This document shows, piece after piece, positions 7,311 to 14,550 of a stretch of 14,550 bases of DNA. The position numbers and the translations under genes are program-made. The DNA is from an uncultured Oscillospiraceae bacterium (GTDB lineage Bacteria > Bacillota > Clostridia > Oscillospirales > Ruminococcaceae). The stretch covers positions 1 through 14,550 of the forward strand of contig UQQY01000039.1 in assembly GCA_900543295.1 (NCBI GenBank), read 5' to 3'. Each line of letters begins with the position of its first letter. Within the stretch, counting starts at the first letter, position 1. Below the pieces are notes generated by a model. The model was not told the DNA's origin, did not search any database, and saw only the letters and a list, made by a program, of their open reading frames with translations.

Positions 7311-8519
7311 TTACAGCATGGCGTCCAGCCGGACGGCGATCTCTTTTAAGAATGTCTCCGTATCGACAGATTTTTTCTCAGGAAGAGTGGAGAGGCGGTA
7401 GAGGTCACCGGTCATCACGCCGTCTTCGATTGTTTGAACAGAGGCTTTTTCCAGCTTATCTGCAAAATCGGAAAGCGCTTTGTTTCCGTCCAGCTCGCCG
7501 CGCTTGCGCAAAGCGCCCGTCCATGCAAAAATAGTGGCGATTGAGTTTGTAGAGGTCGGCTCGCCCTTTAAATATTTGTAATAGTGACGTGTAACCGTGC
7601 CGTGCGCCGCCTCGTATTCATACGTTCCGTCCGGTGAGACAAGTACGGAGCTCATCATGCCGAGCGAACCGAAGGCTGTCGCCACCATATCGGACATGAC
7701 GTCCCCGTCATAGTTCTTGCATGCCCAGATGAAACCGCCCTCACTGCGGACAACGCGCGCAACCGCGTCGTCGATGAGCGTATAAAAATATTCGATGCCG
7801 GCTTCCTCAAATTTTTCCTTGTACTCTGTCTCGTAAATTTCAGTCCAGATGTCTTTAAAGCGGTGGTCGTATTTTTTGGAGATGGTATCCTTTGCTGCAA
7901 ACCAGATGTCCTCTTTCTGGTCAAGCGCAAAGTTTAAGCATGCGCGCGCGAAGCTCTTGATGCTGTCGTCCAGATTGTGTACGCCCTGAATAATACCGTC
8001 GCCCTTGAAATCGTGAATCAGCGCGCGTTCTTCGGTGCCGTCTGTCTTTGTCACAACAAGCTCTGCCCTTGCGCCCGCAGGAACGCGGAGCTCCGTGTTT
8101 TTATAGATGTCGCCATATGCATGACGCGCGATCGTGATCGGTTTTTTCCAGGTTGAGACATACGGCTCAATTCCCTTTACAATGATCGGCTTGCGAAAAA
8201 CCGTGCCGTCCAGCACCGAACGAATCGTACCGTTTGGACTTTTCCACATCTCCTTGAGGTTATATTCACTCATACGTGCTGCGTTTGGCGTAATCGTCGC
8301 GCATTTGACGGCAACGCCGTATTTTTTCGTCGCATAGGCGGAATCGAGCGTTACCTGGTCGTCAGTTTCGTTGCGGTGAACAAGTCCAAGATCGTAGTAT
8401 TCGGTATTCAATTCGATGTATGGGATAAGCAAAATATCCTTAATCATCTTCCAGATGATACGGGTCATCTCGTCGCCGTCCATTTCAACAAGCGGCGTAG
8501 TCATCTTGATTTTTTCCAC
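7311..8519 (-). CDS. icd: NADP-dependent isocitrate dehydrogenase (eukaryotic-type homodimer)
   Basis: The enzyme oxidatively decarboxylates isocitrate to 2-oxoglutarate, producing NADPH in the cytoplasm. At 402 residues it fits the homodimeric subfamily shared with eukaryotic IDH1/2 and not the E. coli type. Visible features are PLVEMDGDEMTRIIW at the N-terminus, the substrate motif SPNGTIR (94-100), the metal-binding NYDGDVMSDMVA segment, and AAHGTVTRHYYKY, whose Arg-His pair marks NADP preference in this subfamily. The start is a GTG (8517-8519), nine bases after GGAG; the next ATG (residue 6) lies too far from that site. The ribosome site overlaps the aconitase stop region (15-bp gap), so the two enzymes of consecutive steps are coupled. 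Confidence 0.95.
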   Translation of the reverse strand: MEKIKMTTPLVEMDGDEMTRIIWKMIKDILLIPYIELNTEYYDLGLVHRNETDDQVTLDSAYATKKYGVAVKCATITPNAARMSEYNLKEMWKSPNGTIRSVLDGTVFRKPIIVKGIEPYVSTWKKPITIARHAYGDIYKNTELRVPAGARAELVVTKTDGTEERALIHDFKGDGIIQGVHNLDDSIKSFARACLNFALDQKEDIWFAAKDTISKKYDHRFKDIWTEIYETEYKEKFEEAGIEYFYTLIDDAVARVVRSEGGFIWACKNYDGDVMSDMVATAFGSLGMMSSVLVSPDGTYEYEAAHGTVTRHYYKYLKGEPTSTNSIATIFAWTGALRKRGELDGNKALSDFADKLEKASVQTIEDGVMTGDLYRLSTLPEKKSVDTETFLKEIAVRLDAML

Positions 8520-8534
8520 GGAAAAGCACTCCTT

Positions 8535-10472
8535 TTATTTTAACTGATCCTTTGTATAGCTCAGCAATCCGCCGGAAAGGAGAATGTCCTTTGACCGTCC
8601 GGAGAGATCGCAGTCTACCGGAATTTCGATTCCTTTGGTTACATTTTTCACTATAATCGGAAGTCCAGCGGCCACAGCTTTGCGTACATCCGGCAGGAAA
8701 AGCGTGTCGCCCTGCTCAATTTTATCGTAGTCCGCTTCGTTTTTGAAGGTCAGCGGCAGAATACCGGCATTGATCAAATTAGAGCGATGGATGCGCGCGA
8801 AGGATTTTACGAGTACGGCCTTTACGCCCAAATGGAGCGGCGCCAGCGCCGCGTGTTCGCGCGAGGAGCCCTGACCGTAGTTAGCGCCACCCACGATGAT
8901 GCTCTTGCCGAGCTTCAATGCACGCTCCGGAAATTCCTTGTCGCATACGGTGAAGCAATGCATGGAGATCGCCGGAATATTGGAGCGCAGCGGCAGGATT
9001 TTAGCGCCTGCCGGCATGATATGGTCGGTTGTAATGTTGTCGCCAACCTTTAAAGCACATTCCGCCTCGATACTTTCGTCAAGCGGAGACGTCGTTGGGA
9101 AGGGCTTGATATTCGGACCGCGCAAAACCTCGACCGCGTCTGCATCTGCTGAAGAAGCGGGCGGTACGACCATATTATCGTTGATTAGGAATTTCTCCGG
9201 CAAAACAAATTCCGGCATATCGGAAAGCACTTCGCTTGGATCGGTCAGATAGCCCGTCAGTGCAGAAACCGCCGCAACCTCAGGACTTACCAAATAAATC
9301 TGACCGTCGGCCGTGCCGGAACGTCCTTCAAAGTTGCGATTAAATGTGCGCAGAGAAATACCGTGTGAATTCGGCGACTGCCCCATGCCGATGCACGGGC
9401 CGCAGGCGCACTCAAGAATACGCGCGCCCGCCGCGATCAGATCGGACAGAATGCCGTTTTGCGCCATCATATTGAACACCTGCTTCGAGCCGGGGGCAAT
9501 TGAAAGGCTTACGTCCGGATGACAGGTTTTTCCTTTTAAAATATAGGCGACCTTCATCATATCGAGCAGGGAAGAGTTCGTGCAGGAGCCGATGCATACC
9601 TGATCGATTTTAAGCTTTCCGATTTCCGGAATGGTCTTTACATTGTCCGGACTGTGCGGACAAGCGGCCATTGGGGAAAGCTCGCTTAAATTGATCTCAT
9701 ATACTTCGTCATATACCGCGTCGCCGTCGGCGTTGACCTCGCACCAATCCTCTTCGCGTCCCTGCGCTTTCAAAAAGGCTTTTGTAACCTCGTCAGAGGG
9801 GAAGATTGAGGTGGTAGCGCCCAGCTCGGCGCCCATATTGGTAATGGTCGCGCGTTCCGGGACGGAAAGCGTCTTTACGCCTTCGCCGCCGTATTCGATC
9901 ACCTTACCGACGCCGCCTTTTACGGAGAGCAGGCGCAGAACCGCCAAAATAATATCTTTTGCGGCAACCCACGGACGAAGCCTGCCGGTCAGGTTGATCC
10001 GTACCATTTTCGGCGCGGTGATATAATATGCGCCGCCTCCCATGGCAACTGCGACGTCCAGACCGCCCGCACCCATTGCGAACATGCCGATGCCACCGGC
10101 TGTCGGCGTATGGCTGTCCGAACCGATCAGCGTTTTGCCCGGTTTTGCAAAACGCTCCAGATGTACCTGATGGCAAATACCATTGCCCGGACGCGAGAAA
10201 TAAATGCCGTGCTTTTTTGCGACCGAACCGATAAAGCGGTGGTCGTCGGCATTTTCAAAACCGGACTGCAAGGTGTTGTGGTCAATATAAGCGACCGAGC
10301 GCTCTGTGCGTACGCGGTCAATACCCATTGCCTCAAATTCAAGGTAAGCCATGGTGCCGGTTGCATCCTGTGTCAGCGTCTGATCGATTTTCAGACCGAT
10401 TTCGCTGCCTTTTGTAAGTTTTCCGTCAACCAGATGGGCGGATAAGATTTTTTCAGCAATTGTAAGTCCCAT
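8535..10472 (-). CDS. acnA: Aconitate hydratase (compact, mitochondrial-like aconitase)
   Basis: Aconitase converts citrate to isocitrate through a [4Fe-4S] cluster. The 645-residue form is shorter than the ~890-residue AcnA and resembles the compact mitochondrial-like class found in many anaerobes. Probable cluster ligands are Cys297 (GSCTNS) and Cys357/Cys360 (CGPC). The substrate-site segments GSDSHTPTAGG (about 117-127), GDNITTDHIMPAG (swivel domain, 477-489) and YGQGSSREHAA with its catalytic serine region (532-542) are present. The open frame extends to 10565, but the ATG at 10470-10472 is chosen because GGAG lies seven bases upstream, family proteins begin near MGLTIAEKIL, and the longer start would fall about ten bases from the predicted transcript start. 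It heads the acn-icd-rex operon. The symbol is approximate; acn would do equally. Confidence 0.94.
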   Translation of the reverse strand: MGLTIAEKILSAHLVDGKLTKGSEIGLKIDQTLTQDATGTMAYLEFEAMGIDRVRTERSVAYIDHNTLQSGFENADDHRFIGSVAKKHGIYFSRPGNGICHQVHLERFAKPGKTLIGSDSHTPTAGGIGMFAMGAGGLDVAVAMGGGAYYITAPKMVRINLTGRLRPWVAAKDIILAVLRLLSVKGGVGKVIEYGGEGVKTLSVPERATITNMGAELGATTSIFPSDEVTKAFLKAQGREEDWCEVNADGDAVYDEVYEINLSELSPMAACPHSPDNVKTIPEIGKLKIDQVCIGSCTNSSLLDMMKVAYILKGKTCHPDVSLSIAPGSKQVFNMMAQNGILSDLIAAGARILECACGPCIGMGQSPNSHGISLRTFNRNFEGRSGTADGQIYLVSPEVAAVSALTGYLTDPSEVLSDMPEFVLPEKFLINDNMVVPPASSADADAVEVLRGPNIKPFPTTSPLDESIEAECALKVGDNITTDHIMPAGAKILPLRSNIPAISMHCFTVCDKEFPERALKLGKSIIVGGANYGQGSSREHAALAPLHLGVKAVLVKSFARIHRSNLINAGILPLTFKNEADYDKIEQGDTLFLPDVRKAVAAGLPIIVKNVTKGIEIPVDCDLSGRSKDILLSGGLLSYTKDQLK

Positions 10473-10473
10473 A

Positions 10474-10552
10474 AAGCTTCTCCGTTTCTCCGACGCCTGC
10501 GAAAGAACAGGGCATGTCCGCCGGTACATGATAACGGAGAAAACGCTTCCCC
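10474..10552 (-). promoter_or_regulatory. Structured leader of acn with Shine-Dalgarno-sequestering helix
   Basis: In minus-strand RNA, an upstream arm (10533-10548; AAGC, 3-nt bulge, TTCTCCGTT) can pair with 10474-10486 (AACGGAGAAGCTT), which contains the acn ribosome binding site GGAG. The bases in between hold a 5-bp hairpin (CATGT/ACATG, 10513-10530). The upstream arm can instead fold locally as GGGGAA-GCGTT-TTCTCC (10536-10552), which would free the ribosome site. The pairing is visible by eye; function is inferred. Confidence 0.5.
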
Positions 10553-10580
10553 GTCCCTGCATCATATCAATATCCCTTTT

Positions 10581-10609
10581 ATTGTACCGGAGCAGGCACG
10601 AAATGTCAA
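10581..10609 (-). promoter_or_regulatory. SigA-type promoter of the acn-icd-rex operon
   Basis: TTGACA (10604-10609) and TACAAT (10581-10586) on the minus strand are separated by exactly 17 bp. A start near 10574 gives a leader of about 100 nt. The -35 box forms part of the probable Rex operator at 10603-10620. Confidence 0.88.
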
Positions 10610-10620
10610 TAGTTTAACAA
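10603..10620 (-). promoter_or_regulatory. Probable Rex operator overlapping the acn promoter
   Basis: The minus strand reads TTGTTAA-ACTA-TTGACAT. Against the clostridial Rex consensus TTGTTAA-N4-TTAACAA, the first half-site matches 7 of 7 and the second 5 of 7. It covers the -35 hexamer, the expected place for repression. The rex gene is third in the operon that this promoter drives, which supports the assignment. Confidence 0.68.
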
Positions 10621-10629
10621 GCTGAATCG

Positions 10630-10668
10630 AAAAAGTGCATATCTGCCGGACACTTGACAGATATGCAC
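10630..10668 (-). terminator. Rho-independent terminator after the glycoside-hydrolase-like gene
   Basis: A perfect 11-bp stem (10635-10645 with 10658-10668), extendable by a U-G and a C-G pair, is followed in minus-strand direction by TTTTT (10630-10634). It ends transcription from the upstream genes nine bases before the Rex operator. Confidence 0.9.
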
Positions 10669-10772
10669 AGTTCATTTATAGATGCGAAAATCTTTTTATC
10701 TCACAGCCCTTCGGCGGGCGGCACGATAAGCGGAATTTTATCGGGGATTAAAAAGCGCTTGACCGAATAGAA

Positions 10773-13700
10773 TCATATCGAAAGATCTTTGCTTCTGATA
10801 ATTGTTACATCCAGCCGGTCTCCGAATGCCGTGCGGTTTGCAGCCGTCAGCATTCCCGTAATTCTTCCGGAGGCGCTGCCGCAGAACACGGTGAAGCGTA
10901 CACGGCCTCTTTTGGCAAGGGGAGCAGGGAGAGGCAGACAAAACTCCGCCGCGCTCTCTTTGGAGGACACAAGCTGTATGCCGCCCGTTTTTTTGCCGGA
11001 AAGCCACTCAGCGCTTGCCGTATTCTGTACAAGAATTTGCAGGGTGACATCTTCTTCATCGTCCAGTACAGCGGTGCCGCCGTTTAAGACAGTCAGCGTG
11101 CGTTTTGGCGTTGTAATCAGGACAGCAGTAATAATGCCGTCCAGAAATTTCGGCGAACAGCCGCAGGGTGGGAGATTGCCGACTTCGAGAAGCGGGACGT
11201 CCGCCGAGGTTTTGCCTGTGCCGCCGTCGATGAATGCGACTGTTTTACCGCTCTTTATTGCACAAAAGAGCTCATCCTCCATACTGCGGTAAACGGAACG
11301 CAAACCGTCAGCATGAAGGTCGCGGTCAATTTCAATCAAATGGTCGGCTTTCGGCAGTTCTGGCGCACCGATAAACTTCGGCGCGTATTCACGCAGTACC
11401 TCTGTCACCGGACGGTCTCCTCCGTCCGGATCGAGAATGCCGAAGTCGCTGTTTTCGCCGATACGGTAGCCGCCGGTAAACCACCAGCAGAACATACCGG
11501 CCGTATGACCGGCGAGCAGCATATCGAAAAACCGGCGGTAATATTCCGCCTGAAAGCGCCGCATTTTCTTATTATCCGTAAAATTCGATCCGGTCCAGAT
11601 GGATTTGCCGAATTCCATCCACTGCACGGCGTTGTCCGGATTTGCGTAGCGCGCATAGATATTGGTGAATACGCCCTGCCGCAGGCTTTTGTCGTCGTCG
11701 GACAGCGCATAGCTTTCCGGAGAAACTGTGTCCAAAGCCGCGGACATGGCATCATAATCATAGCCGTATATACCCGGATCGACCAGCGGAATCGTCGAAG
11801 CATCGCCGGAACGTGCGCTGATTAAGTGGTTCGGATCAATCGAACGGATATAGTCGCAGGCGGCGATGTGCGCGCGGCGTACCGCATGATCGATACAGCG
11901 CCGATAGGCGGCAGCCATTTTGTTATGTATTCCGTCCTCACGGAGCATGTCGTCCGGAAGACCAATTACTTTTCCGGACTCATCCGTTGGCAGAGCGCAG
12001 CCGAATAGCGTTTCCGCTTTTTCATAGGAGCCATAGCGGTTTTTTAAGAAAAACCGCCAGTCTTCGTCAAAGGACTTTCGCCCCTTCATGTTGCCGTAGC
12101 ACGGTTCATAGGCGCCTGCATAGCGCTCCCATGCGATGTCGTAGCCGACAATGGTATCGATCTGGTCGAGACGGTAGGTCTCGACCATTGCCTTGATTTC
12201 CTGCTCTGAAAAATCAAATGGATTAGCATGAGGACGAAGCGAGAGATTGACATAAATGCCGTAGTGCGCGCAGCGGTCAATCAAATGCAGAATATTGTTT
12301 GAAGAAAGCGACGGACTGTAATAGGTGAAAATAGATACCGCGTTTAATCCGATTGCCCGAATGCGCTGCAAATCGGTTTCAATCACATCCGGATCATAGG
12401 AAAAAGCGGAGACATAGTGTTCAAACGCCATGAAATCATCGTTCGACATATCATAAGTCGGCATATAGTTTACGCCGAAAAAGCGTACGGGCCTGCCGTC
12501 TATTGCAATTTCATTTTTGCCGGAAGAAATTTTTGCATAATGCCGCTCGCTTTCCGGCTTGACGCGATGGATGAAAACCTCATGGGAAAGCGTGTCGATG
12601 CAGCAGCCGTTTTCAAAAAGGGAAACCGTCACCTTTCCCTCCTGCGCGTCAAACGGCGCGGCAAAACGAAGATAGTCAAAAGATACCGTCTCTTTTGCCG
12701 TCTGAAAATCGCGGAGCGGGACGTTAAGTGAAAGACCGTTTGGCGCGCACAGCGCTATATGATAGGCAGAAAGATCCGTTTCCGGCTTTACCGAGCAGAT
12801 CGCGCCGATTTTTCCCTCCGTGCGGTCGTCGCGATAGATAAATTCATCCGTGCCGCCTTCTGTGAGCATGACTGGGCGGAGCATCGCCGAAACAGTCTGC
12901 GCAACCATAGCCGCGCCGCCATCTTCGTAAAATGCCGGATCGTTTACCGTAAAAACGGCGAGAGAGGAGCCGTCGCGCGAAAGGCCGCGGTCACCCGCGG
13001 TGCGGTTTAAAATGAGATAGGCGAGGAATCCGCTTAAAAGTCCGTCGTTTCCGAGCACTTCAATCAATGGGATAAAGCGCATCCGTCTGTTGTTGTCAAG
13101 TCCAAGACCTTGTGGGCGCGGCGCAAACGAGAACATATCCTGATAAAGCGGCAGATCCTTTTGCGGAAGAATGGCCTGACGCGGAGAAATGCGTACAGAA
13201 GCGGCATTTCGCAGCGGAAAGAACTTATATTTCGGACAAAGACCGTCAACGACTACTTTTTCCGTATTTAAAAAGGGGATGCTTCCGGCGGAAACCTCCG
13301 CGATATGGATGGTGTGGACGCCTGCGACAGAATAGGCGTGCGAAAGCGCATGTCCGAACTGGATTTTAACGATCTTTTCCATATCGAGCGCAACACCGTG
13401 CCGTCCCCAGGAAAGACGCTCATACCGATTTCCGTCATAGACGAAATCCCGCGCGGAGAGCATGAAGAAACGATACTCCTCTTCCGGCGTCATGCGGGCT
13501 TTGAATACGTTTCCGTCGCTGTCGATGAGCTTTATCGTGAGCGTTTGGGTGTTTTCATCCGCTCTTGCGTAAAAACCAATGACGTTTTCTCCTTCTTTCA
13601 GGGAAAACGGCGCTTCAAAGCTTTCGTTGATGGAAAAGTGCTCGCTGTGCCAGACCAGCCGATGGGAAAAACGTTCGTCCTGCTCGATTGAAAGGGAAGC

Positions 13701-14120
13701 GGTAATTTCCACCTTTTTGCTGTCCGGATTCTCTGTGTCCGGAACAAATCCGTATGAATCAAGCGGACGGGAAAAGTCCATGCAGAGACGTTTACCGTAT
13801 TCTCCTGAGGCGAGCATTGCAGCCAGATCGCCGGGCGTTTTGTCCACGGCCTCGCAGTAGTGCTCCGTCTGGAAAGGCGGGCCGCCCAATACGATCAGAT
13901 TTCCGCCTGCGTTTAAGTATGCGTCCGCACAGGCCGAAAGCCCTGTTGCGCAGTCTGCGCCGCCGCAGACAATCACGGCGTCCGTATTAGAAAAAACAGC
14001 GCTGTCTGCCGCTTTTTCAAAGGGAACTTCTGTTATATGGAAGCCTTGTTCTGTCAAAGCGCTGATAACCGTTTTGTCATATACGCCGTTCAGCGAATGG
14101 ATGAGTGTGCAGTGTGTCAT
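10773..14120 (-). CDS. Large intracellular glycoside-hydrolase-like protein with clan GH-A barrel
   Basis: This 1115-residue protein has no signal peptide or membrane helix, so it should act in the cytoplasm. Regions in order: a class-I glutamine-amidotransferase-like fold (about 1-90, AVIVCGGAD and AGGNLIVLGGPP); a beta-sandwich resembling galactose-binding modules (about 135-285); further beta-rich linkers; a TIM barrel (about 535-915) starting FFGVNYMP; and a C-terminal beta-sandwich (about 920-1115). Probable catalytic glutamates are Glu665 (GYDIAWE, strand 4) and Glu836 (VQWMEFG, strand 7), 171 residues apart, with a strand-8 CWW (878-880). The architecture recalls GH42/GH5-type beta-glycosidases, but I cannot place it in a family, and its sugar is unknown. 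The start ATG lies eight bases after GAGG and 15 bases past the upstream channel gene, so the two are probably cotranscribed. Confidence 0.8.
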   Translation of the reverse strand: MTHCTLIHSLNGVYDKTVISALTEQGFHITEVPFEKAADSAVFSNTDAVIVCGGADCATGLSACADAYLNAGGNLIVLGGPPFQTEHYCEAVDKTPGDLAAMLASGEYGKRLCMDFSRPLDSYGFVPDTENPDSKKVEITASLSIEQDERFSHRLVWHSEHFSINESFEAPFSLKEGENVIGFYARADENTQTLTIKLIDSDGNVFKARMTPEEEYRFFMLSARDFVYDGNRYERLSWGRHGVALDMEKIVKIQFGHALSHAYSVAGVHTIHIAEVSAGSIPFLNTEKVVVDGLCPKYKFFPLRNAASVRISPRQAILPQKDLPLYQDMFSFAPRPQGLGLDNNRRMRFIPLIEVLGNDGLLSGFLAYLILNRTAGDRGLSRDGSSLAVFTVNDPAFYEDGGAAMVAQTVSAMLRPVMLTEGGTDEFIYRDDRTEGKIGAICSVKPETDLSAYHIALCAPNGLSLNVPLRDFQTAKETVSFDYLRFAAPFDAQEGKVTVSLFENGCCIDTLSHEVFIHRVKPESERHYAKISSGKNEIAIDGRPVRFFGVNYMPTYDMSNDDFMAFEHYVSAFSYDPDVIETDLQRIRAIGLNAVSIFTYYSPSLSSNNILHLIDRCAHYGIYVNLSLRPHANPFDFSEQEIKAMVETYRLDQIDTIVGYDIAWERYAGAYEPCYGNMKGRKSFDEDWRFFLKNRYGSYEKAETLFGCALPTDESGKVIGLPDDMLREDGIHNKMAAAYRRCIDHAVRRAHIAACDYIRSIDPNHLISARSGDASTIPLVDPGIYGYDYDAMSAALDTVSPESYALSDDDKSLRQGVFTNIYARYANPDNAVQWMEFGKSIWTGSNFTDNKKMRRFQAEYYRRFFDMLLAGHTAGMFCWWFTGGYRIGENSDFGILDPDGGDRPVTEVLREYAPKFIGAPELPKADHLIEIDRDLHADGLRSVYRSMEDELFCAIKSGKTVAFIDGGTGKTSADVPLLEVGNLPPCGCSPKFLDGIITAVLITTPKRTLTVLNGGTAVLDDEEDVTLQILVQNTASAEWLSGKKTGGIQLVSSKESAAEFCLPLPAPLAKRGRVRFTVFCGSASGRITGMLTAANRTAFGDRLDVTIIRSKDLSI

Positions 14121-14135
14121 AGGATGTCCCTCTCT

Positions 14136-14550
14136 TCAGGTGCTGGATATGATGTTTTCCGCTGTATTTTGCCCGACGATATTGACGTCGAGCTGATTGA
14201 ACGGAATTACAATGCCGTTTTCATCGAAACGTTCTTTGATTTGCTCCAAAAGTCTGAAATTGAGCGTCCAGTAATCTTTGGTACGAACCCAAACGCGGAT
14301 AGAAAGCTTAATGGCGCTGTCGGCATGTTCTGTGACTACGACGAAGGGCTCGGGCGTCGGCATAGCGAGCGGGTCGCTTTTGACCAGATCTGTTAAGAGC
14401 GCTTTCGCCTTTTTTAAATCGGTATCATAGCTTACGGAAACCGGAATGGCCAAAAGACGGTTTTCCTCTGCGGAATAGTTGACGATTTTTGCCGTAGAAA
14501 CTTGTCCGTTTGGAATAAAGACCGCTTTGTTGTCAAAGGTTAAAAGCTTC
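14136..14550 (-). CDS. MscS-family mechanosensitive channel, C-terminal part (gene runs off the window)
   Basis: The last 137 codons of a small-conductance mechanosensitive ion channel are present; the 5' end lies beyond the window. The readable part begins at the cytoplasmic beta domain, with the family signature VFIPNGQVSTAKIVNYS, and continues through the alpha/beta domain to ENGIVIPFNQLDVNIV, close to the usual IPFPQ..V end motif. The pore-lining helices are not included. These channels open under membrane tension to release osmolytes during hypo-osmotic shock. An apparent internal start near 14453 is only a Leu (TTG) codon of this longer frame. Only 15 bases separate it from the glycoside-hydrolase-like gene and there is no terminator between them. 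Confidence 0.9.
   Translation of the reverse strand, partial: KLLTFDNKAVFIPNGQVSTAKIVNYSAEENRLLAIPVSVSYDTDLKKAKALLTDLVKSDPLAMPTPEPFVVVTEHADSAIKLSIRVWVRTKDYWTLNFRLLEQIKERFDENGIVIPFNQLDVNIVGQNTAENIISST

Noticed and set aside
10473..10565. Longer aconitase reading frame starting at an ATG at 10565 (31 extra residues).
   Set aside because: It would start about ten bases from the predicted transcript start, has no ribosome site, and the added peptide (MMQGRGSVFSV...) does not resemble aconitase. The ATG at 10472 has a good site and the family N-terminus.
10738..11007. An 89-codon minus-strand frame overlapping the end of the glycoside-hydrolase-like gene.
   Set aside because: It lies almost wholly inside the larger conserved gene in another frame, with no ribosome site or recognisable motif.

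Overview
All recognisable genes in this window lie on the minus strand, so transcription runs from high to low coordinates. Base composition near 50% GC, the gene families, strong AGGAGG-type ribosome binding sites, frequent TTG/GTG starts, and clean TTGACA-17-TACAAT promoters suggest a Gram-positive anaerobe of the Clostridia (Oscillospiraceae/Ruminococcaceae-like). The lineage is an inference, since there is no rRNA here to settle it. No mobile element, CRISPR array or RNA gene was found.

Layout in transcription order. (1) 14550-10630: the 3' end of an MscS-type mechanosensitive channel gene, then a 1115-residue intracellular multidomain protein with a clan GH-A-like barrel, closed by a rho-independent terminator. 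(2) 10620-6522: a promoter overlapped by a probable Rex operator, a ~100-nt structured leader, then aconitase, NADP-isocitrate dehydrogenase and the redox repressor Rex, closed by a terminator. This forms a citrate-to-2-oxoglutarate module with its own NADH/NAD+ sensor; no citrate synthase is visible. (3) 6378-1944: a promoter, a ~150-nt leader and a potABCD-type polyamine uptake operon. PotA has a duplicated C-terminal regulatory domain, potB is split by a one-base frameshift, and PotD carries a C-terminal membrane anchor. (4) 1941-41: a monocistronic ABC exporter half-transporter with its own promoter, whose -35 lies almost against the pot terminator, closed by a terminator.

The most interesting points are regulatory. 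The acn promoter carries an 18-bp element matching the clostridial Rex consensus (12 of 14 half-site bases), with rex as the last gene of the same operon, suggesting redox-controlled autoregulation. The acn leader can form either a local hairpin or a long-range helix that hides the Shine-Dalgarno sequence. On the protein side, the PotA duplication, the PotD tail anchor, and the unusual Ala-Trp-Glu context of the putative acid/base residue in the glycoside-hydrolase-like protein deserve attention. I see no clearly novel defence or mobile system.
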